Shown piece by piece: positions 7,202 through 17,472 of a stretch of DNA of 64,000 nt. The position numbers and the translations under genes are program-made. The notes below the pieces were generated by a model. It searched no databases. It was not told the DNA's origin and saw nothing but the letters and a program-made list of their open reading frames with translations. Source of the stretch: Martinezella rhizogenes (lineage in GTDB: Bacteria; Pseudomonadota; Alphaproteobacteria; Rhizobiales; Rhizobiaceae); assembly GCF_007002745.1 (NCBI RefSeq), contig NZ_SGNY01000004.1, positions 475,436 to 539,435 on the forward strand, in the 5' to 3' direction. Within the stretch, counting starts at the first letter, position 1. Every line of letters begins with the position of its first letter.

Positions 7202-8062
7202 ATGCTGAACCTTCAACATCTAGCCAGCTTCGTCATGCTGCAGCAAACCGGCAGTTTCACTCTCGCCGCCGAGCGACTGGGTGTCGGCCAATCCACCGTC
7301 AGCCAGCATATTCAACGCCTGGAAGCCTCGCTTGGTCGCCGGCTGATTGCACGTAGTACCCATCAGGTGAAACTGACCGGTGAGGGCGAGGCACTGCTCG
7401 GTTATGCCCGCAATATGCTTGACATCGACAGCAAGGTCTCTTCGCTCTTCAGCGAAAGCCGCCTGCGCGGACGGCTGAGGCTCGGTGTTTCCGAAGATTT
7501 CGTCGCCAGTCGGCTGACGGCCATTCTGGAAGAATTCATCCGTCTTTATCCTCTGGTGGATCTGGAACTGACGGTTTCGCTGAGCGGCGTGCTTTACCAG
7601 ATGCAGGATAATGGCGAACTGGATGTGGTGCTGGCCAAGCGGCGTCTTGGCGACAAGCTCGGACACTTCCTCTATCGTGAACCGCTGGTGTGGCTGGCGC
7701 GTGACCCCGAGCGCATGCTGAACCAGCCGGACGCCCTGCCGCTGATCGCCTTTCCGCCGCCGAGCATTACAAGAAAGGCGGCGCAGGAAGCGCTTGACCG
7801 CGCTGGTCTCTCCTGGCGCATTGTCTGCACCTGCGGCAGCCTCAGCGGGCTGACGGCTGCTGCAAGAGCGGGCATGGGCATTCTGGTGCAGCCACGCAGC
7901 ATGGCGCCTGCCGGTCTCAAGGAGATTGCAGCGGATGTGCTGCCGGCACTCGAAGACGTGGAATTCGTGCTTCAGCCGAGCAAGGGCACAGATACGAAAC
8001 TGGTGCGCGCCCTTTCTGATCTCGTGTCCAGCAAGAGCATCGCGCCAGGCAGCTTCGTATAG
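7202..8062 (+). CDS. LysR-family transcriptional regulator
   Basis: The 286-residue protein has the LysR winged helix at residues 1-60 (LQHLASFVMLQQTGSFTLAAERLGVGQSTVSQHI, with VKLTGEGEALL closing the domain) and a periplasmic-binding-like effector domain after it. The effector domain has RLRLGVSEDF and a C-terminal VRALSDLV. LysR proteins normally respond to a small molecule and control a divergent gene, here the SBF-like transporter. The ATG directly follows GATTTGAGATA. The ligand is not predictable from sequence. Confidence 0.9.
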   Translation: MLNLQHLASFVMLQQTGSFTLAAERLGVGQSTVSQHIQRLEASLGRRLIARSTHQVKLTGEGEALLGYARNMLDIDSKVSSLFSESRLRGRLRLGVSEDFVASRLTAILEEFIRLYPLVDLELTVSLSGVLYQMQDNGELDVVLAKRRLGDKLGHFLYREPLVWLARDPERMLNQPDALPLIAFPPPSITRKAAQEALDRAGLSWRIVCTCGSLSGLTAAARAGMGILVQPRSMAPAGLKEIAADVLPALEDVEFVLQPSKGTDTKLVRALSDLVSSKSIAPGSFV

Positions 8063-8070
8063 CTTCCCTG

Positions 8071-8118
8071 ACGCATTTCCGGACGCAAAACCGCTTCACA
8101 CTTTTGCTGGAAATGCTC
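8071..8118. repeat. Dispersed ~48-bp palindromic repeat, copy 1
   Basis: Arms GCATTTCC and GGAAATGC enclose a centre with GGACGCAAAACCGCTTC. Two related copies lie at 9709 and 26309. This copy sits between the convergent lysR-type gene and glpK, where its hairpin could serve as a transcript end. Confidence 0.75.
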
Positions 8119-9617
8119 TAGTTTTCCCGCCGTGAAAGGCACCGGCCGACACTGTCACGCCAGCCGGCGATGGCGTTTTTCCGCTCCGCCTCGTCCATGT
8201 CAGGAGCGAAACGGCGATCGCGTTTCCAATGGGCTGCGAAGGCTTCGCGATCCGGCCAGATGCCCGCACGCGATGCAGCGAGCCAGGCGGCGCCCAGAAT
8301 GGTCGTTTCCAGAAAGACCGGCCGGTCTACCGGTGCGGCGAGAACATCGGCCAGCCTCTGCATTGTCCAGTCAGAGGCAACCATGCCGCCATCGACCCGC
8401 AGCACCGTCTTGCCATTGTCACCCGCCCAGTCCTTGCGCATGGCATCCAGTAGGTCAAACGTCTGATAGGCAACGCTTTCCAGCGCCGCACGTGCGAATT
8501 CCGCGGGTCCTGTCCCGCGCGTCAGGCCGAAGATCGCTCCGCGCGCATCAGCATCCCAATACGGCGCACCAAGTCCGGTGAAGGCCGGCACCAGATAGAC
8601 CCGCTGATTGGGATCGGCCTTTTCGGCAAGCGCGCTGACTTCGGAAGCGACCGAGATGAAGCCCAACTCGTCGCGCAGCCATTGCACTGCTGCACCCGCA
8701 ATGAAGATCGAGCCTTCAAGCGCATAGGTCGTCACACCATCAAGACGGTAAGCAATTGTCGTCAGCAGCCGGTTGGTGGAAGCGACGCGATCCGTGCCGG
8801 TATTGAGAAGCGCGAAGCAGCCGGTGCCATAGGTTGATTTCATCATGCCCGGTTCGAAGCAGGCATTGCCGATGACAGCTGCCTGCTGATCGCCGGCAAC
8901 ACCGAGGATCGGGATTTCTGCGCCTAGAAGCGCCTTGTCCGTCACGCCGAAATCAGCGGCGCAATCCAGCACCTCCGGCAGCATGGCGCGGGGAATGTCG
9001 AGGACCGACAGCAGCTCGTCATCCCAGGCATTGTCCTCAATATTGTAGATCAAGGTCCGAGAGGCATTGGTGGCGTCGGTCACATGGCGACGACCGCCGG
9101 TCAGGCGATAGATCAGGAAACTGTCGACGGTGCCGAAGCAGATGTCACCCCTCACCGCCTTTTCGCGAAGACCGCTGACGCTATCCAGAATCCATTTCAG
9201 CTTGGTGCCGGAAAAATAGGGATCGAGCAGCAGGCCGGTCTTTTTCGAAAACAGCGGCTCCAGGCCACGGCGTTTCAGGTCCTCGCAGATGGGTGCGGCG
9301 CGCCGATCCTGCCAGACCACGGCACGGTGTACGGCTTCACCCGTGTTACGGTCCCAAAGCACTGTCGTTTCGCGTTGGTTGGTAATGCCGATAGCCTCTA
9401 TATCGGAAGCAGCGATGCCGGCATCGGCGAGCGCCAGCCGGATTGTTTCAAGCACGCTTTTCCAGATATCCTCGGCATCATGTTCCACCCAGCCCGAGGC
9501 CGGGAAATGTTGCGGAAATTCTCGCTGTCCGACACCGATGACCCGCATGTCGCGATCAAAGACCATCGACCGTGTCGATGTCGTTCCCTGATCGATCGCC
9601 AGAATATAACCGCCCAT
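8118..9617 (-). CDS. glpK: Glycerol kinase
   Basis: The 499-residue FGGY-family kinase begins [17 protein letters not shown], the phosphate-binding motif. It contains [34 protein letters not shown] and [16 protein letters not shown]. It phosphorylates glycerol to sn-glycerol 3-phosphate in the cytoplasm, feeding the GlpD encoded upstream. I chose MGGYIL because AAGGGAG precedes it. glpK is the last gene of the glp cluster, separated from glpV by 155 bp that hold an 8-bp GC hairpin and a palindromic repeat. It may therefore be partly uncoupled from the transporter genes. Confidence 0.95.
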   Translation of the reverse strand: MGGYILAIDQGTTSTRSMVFDRDMRVIGVGQREFPQHFPASGWVEHDAEDIWKSVLETIRLALADAGIAASDIEAIGITNQRETTVLWDRNTGEAVHRAVVWQDRRAAPICEDLKRRGLEPLFSKKTGLLLDPYFSGTKLKWILDSVSGLREKAVRGDICFGTVDSFLIYRLTGGRRHVTDATNASRTLIYNIEDNAWDDELLSVLDIPRAMLPEVLDCAADFGVTDKALLGAEIPILGVAGDQQAAVIGNACFEPGMMKSTYGTGCFALLNTGTDRVASTNRLLTTIAYRLDGVTTYALEGSIFIAGAAVQWLRDELGFISVASEVSALAEKADPNQRVYLVPAFTGLGAPYWDADARGAIFGLTRGTGPAEFARAALESVAYQTFDLLDAMRKDWAGDNGKTVLRVDGGMVASDWTMQRLADVLAAPVDRPVFLETTILGAAWLAASRAGIWPDREAFAAHWKRDRRFAPDMDEAERKNAIAGWRDSVGRCLSRREN

Positions 9618-9645
9618 TATGTAACTCCCTTTCAGACGCAATGAC

Positions 9646-9664
9646 GGGGCGGCAAAGCCGCCCC
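9646..9664. repeat. GC hairpin between glpV and glpK
   Basis: Perfect 8-bp stem GGGGCGGC/GCCGCCCC with a 3-nt loop and no T-run on either strand. It may stabilise the glpV mRNA 3' end or reduce read-through into glpK. Confidence 0.6.
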
Positions 9665-9708
9665 GGTTTCAGAGCACGTTGTCAGACGTACTCTGTATCT
9701 TTGTTTTC

Positions 9709-9756
9709 ACGCATTTTCCGGACGTAAAACCGCTACGCACTTTTACTGGAAATGCT
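9709..9756. repeat. Dispersed ~48-bp palindromic repeat, copy 2
   Basis: ACGCATTTTCCGGACGTAAAA at one end and GGAAATGCT at the other reproduce the pattern of the copy at 8071. It lies in the glpV-glpK gap just downstream of glpV. Confidence 0.75.
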
Positions 9757-9772
9757 TCATGTCACGCAGAAA

Positions 9773-11494
9773 TTACTTCTGCCAGCTTTTGACCAGTTCG
9801 TCGTAATTGACGGTGACCGGCTTTTCCTTTTCGTTGGCGATCTTCAGCTGCGGAGCCAGATTGCCCTTCGAAACGGCGTCCTTGTTCCAGTAGTCGATAT
9901 CATGCTCTTCCGCCAGTTTCGGGCCGATATCACCCTGCACACCGGCGCGCTCGATACGGGCCATGACCTTTTCCTGCTCGGCGCAGAGCGAGTCCATGGC
10001 TGCCTGTGCGGTTTTCGCACCCGACGACGCATCGCCGATTGCCTGCCACCACAGCTGCGCCAGCTTCGGATAATCAGGAACGTTGGTGCCGGTTGGAGAC
10101 CATTGCACGCGGGCCGGCGAGCGATAAAACTCGATCAGGCCGCCGAGCTTGGCAGCCCGATCCGTGAAACTCTGGTGATGGATGGTGCTGTCACGAATGA
10201 AGGTGAGACCCACATGGCTCTTCTTCACATCCACCGTCTTGGAGGTCACGAACTGCGCATAAAGCCAAGCGGCCTTGGCGCGGTCGTCGGGGGTGGATTT
10301 CATCAATGTCCACGAACCCACATCCTGATAACCGAGCTTCATGCCGTCCTTCCAGTAGACACCGTGCGGCGAAGGTGCGACGCGCCATTTCGGCGAACCG
10401 TCCTCGTTCACGACAGGCAGGCCGGGCTTGGCCATATCGGCAGTGAAGGCGGTATACCAGAAGATCTGCTGGGCAATGTTGCCCTGCGCCGGCACCGGTC
10501 CGGATTCGGAGAAGGTCATACCCTGTGCTTCCGGCGGCGCATATTTCTTCAGCCATTCGAGATATTTCTCGATGGAATAGACCGAAGCCGGACCATTGGT
10601 ATCCCCGCCGCGCGCCACGCAGGAACCGACGGGCTGCGACTTGTCGTTGACCTTGATACCCCATTCATCGACCGGCAGGCCGTTCGGCAGACCCTTGTCG
10701 CCGTTGCCAGCCATGGAGAGCCAGGCATCGGTGAAGCGCCAGCCAAGCGACGGGTCCTTCTTGCCATAGTCCATATGGCCGAAGACCTTCTTGCCGCCGA
10801 CATCGCGGCCGGTGAAGAATTCGGCGATATCCTCATAGGCCGACCAGTTGACCGGCACGCCGAGGTCGTAGCCGTATTTGGCCTTGAAATCGGCCTTGTT
10901 CTTGTCGTCGTTGAACCAGTCGTAACGGAACCAGTAAAGGTTCGCGAACTGCTGGTCGGGAAGCTGGTAGAGCTTCTTGTCCGGTGCCGTCGTAAAGGCG
11001 CTGCCGATGAAATCCTTGAGGTCGAGACCGGGATTGGTGACGTCCTTGCCTTCATTGGCCATGAAGTCGGTCAGGTTGCGCACCTGCTGGTAGCGCCAAT
11101 GCGTACCGATGAGATCGCTGTCGTTGACCCAGCCGTCATAAAGGTTCTGGCCGGTCTGCATCTGGGTCTGGATCTTTTCGACGACGTCACCTTCCTGGAT
11201 GATGTCATGCGTGACCTTGATGCCGGTAATGGCGGTAAAGGCCGGCGCCAGAACTTTCGATTCATATTCATGCGTGGTCAGGGATTCGGAAACGACCTTG
11301 ATGTCCATGCCGGCGAAAGGTTTCGCGGCATCGATAAACCATTGCAGTTCCTTCTCCTGATCCGCACGGGAAAGCGACGACATATCGCCGATTTCCTTGT
11401 CCAGAAACTGCTTTGCTTCCTCCATTCCGGCGAAAGCGGAACCTGTCATTGCCAGCAGCATGGCTGCCGTCGTCGTCATCAGATGCCGTCGCAT
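9773..11494 (-). CDS. glpV: Glycerol ABC transporter, periplasmic binding protein GlpV
   Basis: The 573-residue protein has a cleavable signal peptide (MRRHLMTTTAAMLLAMTGSAFA) and a long extracytoplasmic solute-binding domain with VKVTHDIIQEGDVVEKI-type and NLYWFRYDWFNDD blocks. Size and neighbours match GlpV of the rhizobial GlpSTPQUV system, which captures glycerol in the periplasm and hands it to GlpP-GlpQ. It is unusually large for a binding protein, as usual in this family. It follows the small membrane gene glpU by about 75 bp in the same operon. Confidence 0.9.
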   Translation of the reverse strand: MRRHLMTTTAAMLLAMTGSAFAGMEEAKQFLDKEIGDMSSLSRADQEKELQWFIDAAKPFAGMDIKVVSESLTTHEYESKVLAPAFTAITGIKVTHDIIQEGDVVEKIQTQMQTGQNLYDGWVNDSDLIGTHWRYQQVRNLTDFMANEGKDVTNPGLDLKDFIGSAFTTAPDKKLYQLPDQQFANLYWFRYDWFNDDKNKADFKAKYGYDLGVPVNWSAYEDIAEFFTGRDVGGKKVFGHMDYGKKDPSLGWRFTDAWLSMAGNGDKGLPNGLPVDEWGIKVNDKSQPVGSCVARGGDTNGPASVYSIEKYLEWLKKYAPPEAQGMTFSESGPVPAQGNIAQQIFWYTAFTADMAKPGLPVVNEDGSPKWRVAPSPHGVYWKDGMKLGYQDVGSWTLMKSTPDDRAKAAWLYAQFVTSKTVDVKKSHVGLTFIRDSTIHHQSFTDRAAKLGGLIEFYRSPARVQWSPTGTNVPDYPKLAQLWWQAIGDASSGAKTAQAAMDSLCAEQEKVMARIERAGVQGDIGPKLAEEHDIDYWNKDAVSKGNLAPQLKIANEKEKPVTVNYDELVKSWQK

Positions 11495-11569
11495 ATCAGT
11501 CCTCCCAGGGGTTGCGATTGCATGAAGTCCTCCAGTGCGGTTTTCCTCCGCCGCACCGTTCTTTCTGCT

Positions 11570-11863
11570 CTAAACGAAACGGAAAACGCCGATGGCGTAG
11601 ACCACGGACAGAGCGAGAGCCCACCACAGGTTCGGGCCGACCAGCCCGAGCCATGCGAGATGAATGAAGGCGCTGCCGAGCAGCGAAATGAACAACCGGT
11701 CACCGCGCGTGGTCTCAAAGCGCAAGAGGCCGAAGCGGGGATTGCCACCGGGCGAAAAATATTCCCAGACCCACATGCCGACGAGCAGCACGGCGATGGC
11801 GCAGAAAAATGCGGCCGTAGCCCAAGTCCACGCCATCCAGGTAAAATCGGGCATCTTTATCAT
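11570..11863 (-). CDS. glpU: Small membrane protein GlpU (DUF2160 family)
   Basis: This 97-residue protein begins MIKMPDFTWMAWTWATAAFFC and has three hydrophobic spans (AFFCAIAVLLVGMWVW, LFISLLGSAFIHLAWLGLVG, LWWALALSVVYAIGVF). It matches the small DUF2160 protein always found between glpQ and glpV in rhizobial glycerol operons. Its role is unproven; an accessory subunit of the permease is likely. Its ATG is 2 nt from the glpQ stop, so it is probably translationally coupled. A longer frame from 12070 overlaps glpQ and is not credible. Confidence 0.85.
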   Translation of the reverse strand: MIKMPDFTWMAWTWATAAFFCAIAVLLVGMWVWEYFSPGGNPRFGLLRFETTRGDRLFISLLGSAFIHLAWLGLVGPNLWWALALSVVYAIGVFRFV

Positions 11864-11865
11864 GG

Positions 11866-12777
11866 TCAAACCCTCCCCAGCGCAAAGCCCTTGGCGATGT
11901 AATTGCGCACGAACCAGATCACCAGCGCACCCGGAATGAGTGTCAGCACACCGGCGGCGGCAAGCAGGCCCCAATCCATGCCGGCGGCGGACACGGTTCG
12001 CGTCATCGTCGCGGCGATCGGCTTGGCGTCCGTCGTCGTCAGCGTACGGGCGATCAGAAGCTCGACCCACGAGAACATGAAGCTGAAGAAGCAGGCCACA
12101 CCGATGCCGGAAGCGATGAGCGGCATGAAAATCTTCACGAAGAATTTCGGGAAGGAATAGCCGTCAATATAGGCGGTTTCGTCGATTTCCTTCGGCACGC
12201 CCGACATGAAACCTTCGAGGATCCACACCGCCAGCGGCACGTTGAACAGGCAATGCGCCAGCGCCACAGCAATATGCGTGTCGATCAGCCCGAATGCCGA
12301 ATAAAGCTGGAAGAAGGGCAACGCGAACACCGCCGGCGGCGCCATGCGGTTGGTCAAAAGCCAGAAGAACAGGTGCTTGTCACCGAGAAAACGGTAACGC
12401 GAGAAGGCATAGGCAGCCGGAAGTGCTGCCGCAACCGAGATCACCATGTTCATGACGACGTAGATAATCGAGTTGATGTAGCCCGAATACCAGGAGGAAT
12501 CGGTGAAGATCGTCCGGTAGTTCTGCAGCGTCGGCTGATGCGGATAAAGCGTCATCGACGAGACGATTTCCGCATTCGTCTTAAAGCTCATATTGACGAG
12601 CCAATAGATCGGCACCAGCAGAAGAATGATGTAGATCGTCGGCACCAGCCAGGAAAAACGCGATGGCCCATGGCGGCGGCGCGATCGTGCCGCAAGGCCG
12701 GACAATCCCGCCGAGGCAGCTTTCACCGGGGAATTTCCCATCCGTTCCACGCTTGTGGTGACATCAGAGGCGCTCAT
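11866..12777 (-). CDS. glpQ: Glycerol ABC transporter permease GlpQ
   Basis: The 303-residue MalG-type permease has an N-terminal basic cytoplasmic segment, a first span FSWLVPTIYIILLLVPIYWL and the coupling-helix EAA region near EIDETAYIDGYSFPKFFVKIFMPL. It forms the membrane channel for glycerol with GlpP. It starts 3 nt after the glpP stop. The first ~35 residues are not part of the conserved fold, so the exact start is less certain. Confidence 0.9.
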   Translation of the reverse strand: MSASDVTTSVERMGNSPVKAASAGLSGLAARSRRRHGPSRFSWLVPTIYIILLLVPIYWLVNMSFKTNAEIVSSMTLYPHQPTLQNYRTIFTDSSWYSGYINSIIYVVMNMVISVAAALPAAYAFSRYRFLGDKHLFFWLLTNRMAPPAVFALPFFQLYSAFGLIDTHIAVALAHCLFNVPLAVWILEGFMSGVPKEIDETAYIDGYSFPKFFVKIFMPLIASGIGVACFFSFMFSWVELLIARTLTTTDAKPIAATMTRTVSAAGMDWGLLAAAGVLTLIPGALVIWFVRNYIAKGFALGRV

Positions 12778-12780
12778 GTC

Positions 12781-13647
<867 letters not shown>

Positions 13648-13649
13648 GG

Positions 13650-14720
13650 TCAGGCCCCCATCTTCACACGCCAGGAATCGGCAAAGACGCCGATGGCGGC
13701 CGGGTCGAAGCGAACACCCGCTTCCGCCGGAATTTCCTCGTCTTCGGCAACGACAATTGCCAGCTTCTGGCCGGCAAACCGGGCGCGGACGATTTTCTGC
13801 CGGCCGATATCTTCGACCTTGTCGACGGTGATCGGCATGCCGCCCCGTTCCAGCCGGATGAATTCCGGGCGAACGCCGATCTCAATGCGCTGCGCTCCAT
13901 CAACCTTCGGTACACCGGCAAGCGGCACACCGAGGTCGCCGATCATAGCGGTTGCGCCGTCTATCCTGGCGGGCAGCACGTTCATGCCAGGCGAGCCGAT
14001 GAAATAACCAACGAATGTATGCCCGGGCCGCTCGAAAAGCTCAGCCGGCGTGCCGATCTGAACGATCTGCCCGTCATACATCACCACCACCTTGTCGGCG
14101 AAGGTCAGCGCTTCGGTCTGGTCGTGCGTCACATAGACCATGGTGAAGCCGGATTGCCGGTGCAGCCGTTTCAGCTGCGAGCGCAGCACCCATTTCATAT
14201 GCGGATCGATAACCGTCAGCGGCTCGTCGAAAAGGATGGCGTTGACGTCGGAACGCACGAGGCCGCGTGCCAGCGAAATCTTCTGCTTCTGATCTGCCGT
14301 CAACCCGCGCGCATGACGTTTCGCCATGCCGGAAAGATCGGTCATTTCAAGAATGTCGCGCACCCGACGATCGACTTCGGCTTCCGGCACATGCCGGTTG
14401 CGCAGCGGAAAAGCCAGATTATCGTAGACCGTCATCGTGTCGTAGACGACCGGGAACTGGAATACCTGGGCGATATTGCGGTCTTCGGTGGCAAGATCGG
14501 TCACGTCAGTTCCGTCGAAAGCGATACGCCCTTCGGACGGTCGCAGCAGCCCGGAAATGATGTTGAGCAGCGTGGTCTTACCGCAGCCGGAAGGCCCGAG
14601 CAGCGCATAAGCCCCGCCATCCTCCCATTCGTGATGCACTTCTTTCAGGGCATAATCGCCGGCTGCCTGCGCCTTGGCGTTATAGGCGTGGCGGATGTGA
14701 TCGAGCGTGATGCGTGCCAT
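13650..14720 (-). CDS. glpT: Glycerol ABC transporter ATPase GlpT
   Basis: The 356-residue MalK-type ATPase has Walker A GPSGCGKTT, Walker B ILFDEP and the H-loop His in YVTHDQTEA, followed by a C-terminal OB-fold regulatory region. The ABC signature is degenerate: LTADQKQKISLARG stands where LSGGQ-QR is expected. Its partner GlpS has the reverse defect, so the pair probably forms one normal and one degenerate ATP site. I chose MARITLDHI because AAGGGAG precedes it; upstream codons in frame overlap glpS. It energises glycerol import in the cytoplasm. Confidence 0.9.
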   Translation of the reverse strand: MARITLDHIRHAYNAKAQAAGDYALKEVHHEWEDGGAYALLGPSGCGKTTLLNIISGLLRPSEGRIAFDGTDVTDLATEDRNIAQVFQFPVVYDTMTVYDNLAFPLRNRHVPEAEVDRRVRDILEMTDLSGMAKRHARGLTADQKQKISLARGLVRSDVNAILFDEPLTVIDPHMKWVLRSQLKRLHRQSGFTMVYVTHDQTEALTFADKVVVMYDGQIVQIGTPAELFERPGHTFVGYFIGSPGMNVLPARIDGATAMIGDLGVPLAGVPKVDGAQRIEIGVRPEFIRLERGGMPITVDKVEDIGRQKIVRARFAGQKLAIVVAEDEEIPAEAGVRFDPAAIGVFADSWRVKMGA

Positions 14721-14733
14721 GACCGATCTCCCT

Positions 14734-15804
14734 TTAAGCCGCTTTGCCGATGGCGCGGCCATTCGCGTCAAAGGCCATCAAATGCCGCGTATCAAGAAAC
14801 AGTTCGATGTCCCTGTCCGGCTCGATATCGTGAATGCCGTGCGCCAACATGACCCAGCGCCGGCCCGAAAATTCCACATGCACGAAGCTTTCTGATCCGG
14901 CGATTTCCGAAATCAGCGTTCGCGCCCGAATGGATTGCCGCGCTTCTCCCTTCGCATAAGGGAAAAGATGATGCGGCTGGAAGGCTATCGTCACCGGGCC
15001 GTCCGGCATGGCGGCAAGATGGGCTGGAACCGCGACCACGGCATGATCCGCACGGGTGAAAGCATTGCCGGCCTTGATGACCTCAATGGTGTTAAGCGGC
15101 GGATCTGCGAAGATTTCCGCGGTCACGATATCCACCGGATGCCGGTAAACCTCGATGGTGCGGCTGAACTGCGTCACCCTTCCCTCATTAAGCGTCGCGG
15201 TATTGCCACCCAGCAGCAGTGCCTCGGAAGGTTCGGTGGTGGCATAAACGAAAATTGCGCCGGATTCCGCGAAAATGCGCGGCAATTCCTCGCGTAGTTC
15301 CTCGCGCAACTTGTAATCGAGATTGGCCAACGGCTCATCGAGCAGCACCAGATTGGCGTTCTTGACGATGGCGCGGGCGAGCGCCGTGCGCTGCTGCTGG
15401 CCACCGGAAAGATTGAGCGGCGTCCGGTCGAGATAAGGCGTGAGCTTCAGAAGCTCGGCGGCTTTCCTCACCTCCCGATCAATGGTTGCCTGGTCTTTAC
15501 CGGCAACCCGCATCGGTGAGGCGATGTTTTCGTAGACACTCAGCGCCGGATAGTTGATGAACTGCTGATAGACCATGGCGACGTTGCGCTTCTGCACCGG
15601 CCAGCCCGTCACGTCCTCACCATTAAAGAAGATCGCGCCGCCGCTCGGCTTGTCCAGCCCGGCCATCAGCCGCATCAGCGTCGTCTTGCCCGAAAGTGTC
15701 GGTCCAAGCAGGACGTTCAGGCTTCCGCGCTGCAACGTCAGATCGGTCGGGTGAATATGATATTCACCGCCGGCCATCTTCGAGACGTTTCGCAATTCAA
15801 GCAT
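14734..15804 (-). CDS. glpS: Glycerol ABC transporter ATPase GlpS
   Basis: The 356-residue MalK-type ATPase has Walker A GPTLSGKTT, a canonical signature LSGGQQQRTALARA and Walker B LVLLDEP. Where the switch (H-loop) histidine should be it reads VYATTEPSEAL, with no histidine. The C-terminal OB-like domain is present. It acts with GlpT, which has the histidine but lacks the signature. It begins 37 nt after glpD. Confidence 0.9.
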   Translation of the reverse strand: MLELRNVSKMAGGEYHIHPTDLTLQRGSLNVLLGPTLSGKTTLMRLMAGLDKPSGGAIFFNGEDVTGWPVQKRNVAMVYQQFINYPALSVYENIASPMRVAGKDQATIDREVRKAAELLKLTPYLDRTPLNLSGGQQQRTALARAIVKNANLVLLDEPLANLDYKLREELREELPRIFAESGAIFVYATTEPSEALLLGGNTATLNEGRVTQFSRTIEVYRHPVDIVTAEIFADPPLNTIEVIKAGNAFTRADHAVVAVPAHLAAMPDGPVTIAFQPHHLFPYAKGEARQSIRARTLISEIAGSESFVHVEFSGRRWVMLAHGIHDIEPDRDIELFLDTRHLMAFDANGRAIGKAA

Positions 15805-15841
15805 GTTGATCCAAAGCCTCCTCCGCTTTTCGATCGGATCG

Positions 15842-17365
15842 TCAGATTGCCTTCAAGCGTTCCCCTGCAATGTCTTCGATATAGTCCTCCAGCCCGCGCA
15901 CCTCTTCAGGAGTGAAAAAAAGCCCCTGCTTGGTGCGGCGCCACAGAATATCCTCCGCCGTCAGCGCCCATTCCCGCGCCATCAGCCAGTGAACCTCGAC
16001 CTCATAAAGCGTACCGCCGAAATGACGGCCCAGTGCTGCCGCATCCGTGGCAGAACCGATCATTGCCGTCGCATCCGTTCCGTAGCAGCGGACGAGCCGC
16101 CCGGCATGTCGCTCTTCCAGGAAGGGGTAACGCGAACGCAGGGCCGAAACCTCTGCACCGTAAGCCTCTGCACCGAAGTTCCCGCCCGGCAAATGCGAAC
16201 CCGCCGTCCAGGGCGCACCCTTTTCACCCAGCGCATCGCCGATTTTTTCAAGAGCATGTTCGGCAAGCCGCCGATAAGTGGTGAGCTTGCCGCCGAAAAT
16301 ATTGAGCAAAGGTGCTTCGCCCTCCGCTCCATCAGTTTTCAGCACATAATCGCGGGTCGCTTCCTGCGCTTTCGACGCGCCGTCGTCGAACAGCGGCCGC
16401 ACGCCGGAATAGGTCCAGACGATATCGTCCTGCGTAACCGGTTCGGCAAAATATTCGCTGGCCGCGCTGCAAAGATAGCTGATTTCCTCCGCGGTGATCT
16501 TAACAGCGCGGGGATCGGCGGTATAGTCGCGATCCGTCGTGCCGATCAGCGTGAAGTCCTGTTCGTAAGGGATGGCGAAGATGATCCGCCCGTCCGGATT
16601 CTGGAAAAAATAGGCGCGCGGATCGGCAAACTTCTTGCGCACGATGATGTGGCTGCCCTGCACGAGGCGGACATTGTGAACGTTGTTTTTGCCGAATGCC
16701 GAAGACAGGACCTTGTCGACCCAGGGGCCGGCGGCATTTACCAGCATGCGTGCCCGGTAGGTCGCGCTTTCCCCGGCTGCGCTCCGGGTTTCAACCCGCC
16801 AGAAGGCGCCTTCGCGTCGCGCTGAAACCACCTGCGTGCGGTTGAGGATCAGGGCGCCACGATCAGCGGCATCGCGGGCGTTCAGCACCACAAGCCGGGC
16901 ATCATCCACCCAGCCGTCAGAATATTCGAAAGCGCGGGCGAAAATCGGCTTCAGCGGTTTTCCGGCGGGATCGCGGCGCAGATCAAGCGAACGGGTGGCA
17001 GGCAGAAGCTTGCGGCCGCCGAGGTGATCATAAAGAAAAAGTCCGAGACGCACGAGCCAGGCCGGACGCACGCCACCTTTCTGAAACGGCAGAACGAAAC
17101 GCATGGGCCAGATGATGTGCGGCGCCATGGCCCACAACACCTCCCGCTCCATCAGCGCTTCGCGCACCAGACGAAACTCATAATGTTCGAGATAACGCAA
17201 ACCACCATGGATGAGCTTGGTCGCGGCGGACGAGGTGCCTGAGGCAAAATCGTTCATTTCCGCAAGTGCAACGGAATAACCCCTGCCAACGGCATCACGC
17301 GCAATGCCGCAGCCATTGATGCCGCCGCCGATCACGAAAATATCGTGGATTGCCTCGTCAGACAT
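15842..17365 (-). CDS. glpD: Aerobic glycerol-3-phosphate dehydrogenase
   Basis: The 507-residue FAD enzyme starts with the dinucleotide-binding motif DIFVIGGGINGCGIARDA, then GTSSAATKLIHGGLRYLE, and has the usual GlpD C-terminal domain. It oxidises glycerol 3-phosphate to dihydroxyacetone phosphate at the inner membrane and passes electrons to quinone. It is the first gene of the operon after glpR and has its own promoter with candidate GlpR sites at 17422-17457. Confidence 0.95.
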   Translation of the reverse strand: MSDEAIHDIFVIGGGINGCGIARDAVGRGYSVALAEMNDFASGTSSAATKLIHGGLRYLEHYEFRLVREALMEREVLWAMAPHIIWPMRFVLPFQKGGVRPAWLVRLGLFLYDHLGGRKLLPATRSLDLRRDPAGKPLKPIFARAFEYSDGWVDDARLVVLNARDAADRGALILNRTQVVSARREGAFWRVETRSAAGESATYRARMLVNAAGPWVDKVLSSAFGKNNVHNVRLVQGSHIIVRKKFADPRAYFFQNPDGRIIFAIPYEQDFTLIGTTDRDYTADPRAVKITAEEISYLCSAASEYFAEPVTQDDIVWTYSGVRPLFDDGASKAQEATRDYVLKTDGAEGEAPLLNIFGGKLTTYRRLAEHALEKIGDALGEKGAPWTAGSHLPGGNFGAEAYGAEVSALRSRYPFLEERHAGRLVRCYGTDATAMIGSATDAAALGRHFGGTLYEVEVHWLMAREWALTAEDILWRRTKQGLFFTPEEVRGLEDYIEDIAGERLKAI

Positions 17366-17421
17366 GAATTCTCCCGCGCTTTCATCGACGCTCTCCTCAT
17401 CGATATATTGAAAGCATGGAC

Positions 17422-17457
17422 ATCTAATTCGAAGACAAAACGAATGTCAAACGAAAT
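17422..17457 (-). promoter_or_regulatory. glpD operon promoter with candidate GlpR sites
   Basis: On the minus strand: TTGACA (17445-17450), 17-bp spacer, TTAGAT (17422-17427). The -35 region and spacer carry direct TTTCGTTT and TTCGTTT copies and TTCGAA, the half-site type bound by DeoR-family GlpR proteins. Repressor bound here would cover RNA polymerase. Confidence 0.7.
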
Positions 17458-17472
17458 TCCGATGGCGCAGGA

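Noticed and set aside
9752..11902. 716-codon open frame on the plus strand opposite glpV and glpU
   Set aside because: It is antisense to two well-supported genes, has no recognisable domain and is rich in His and Arg, as expected from reading high-GC codons backwards.
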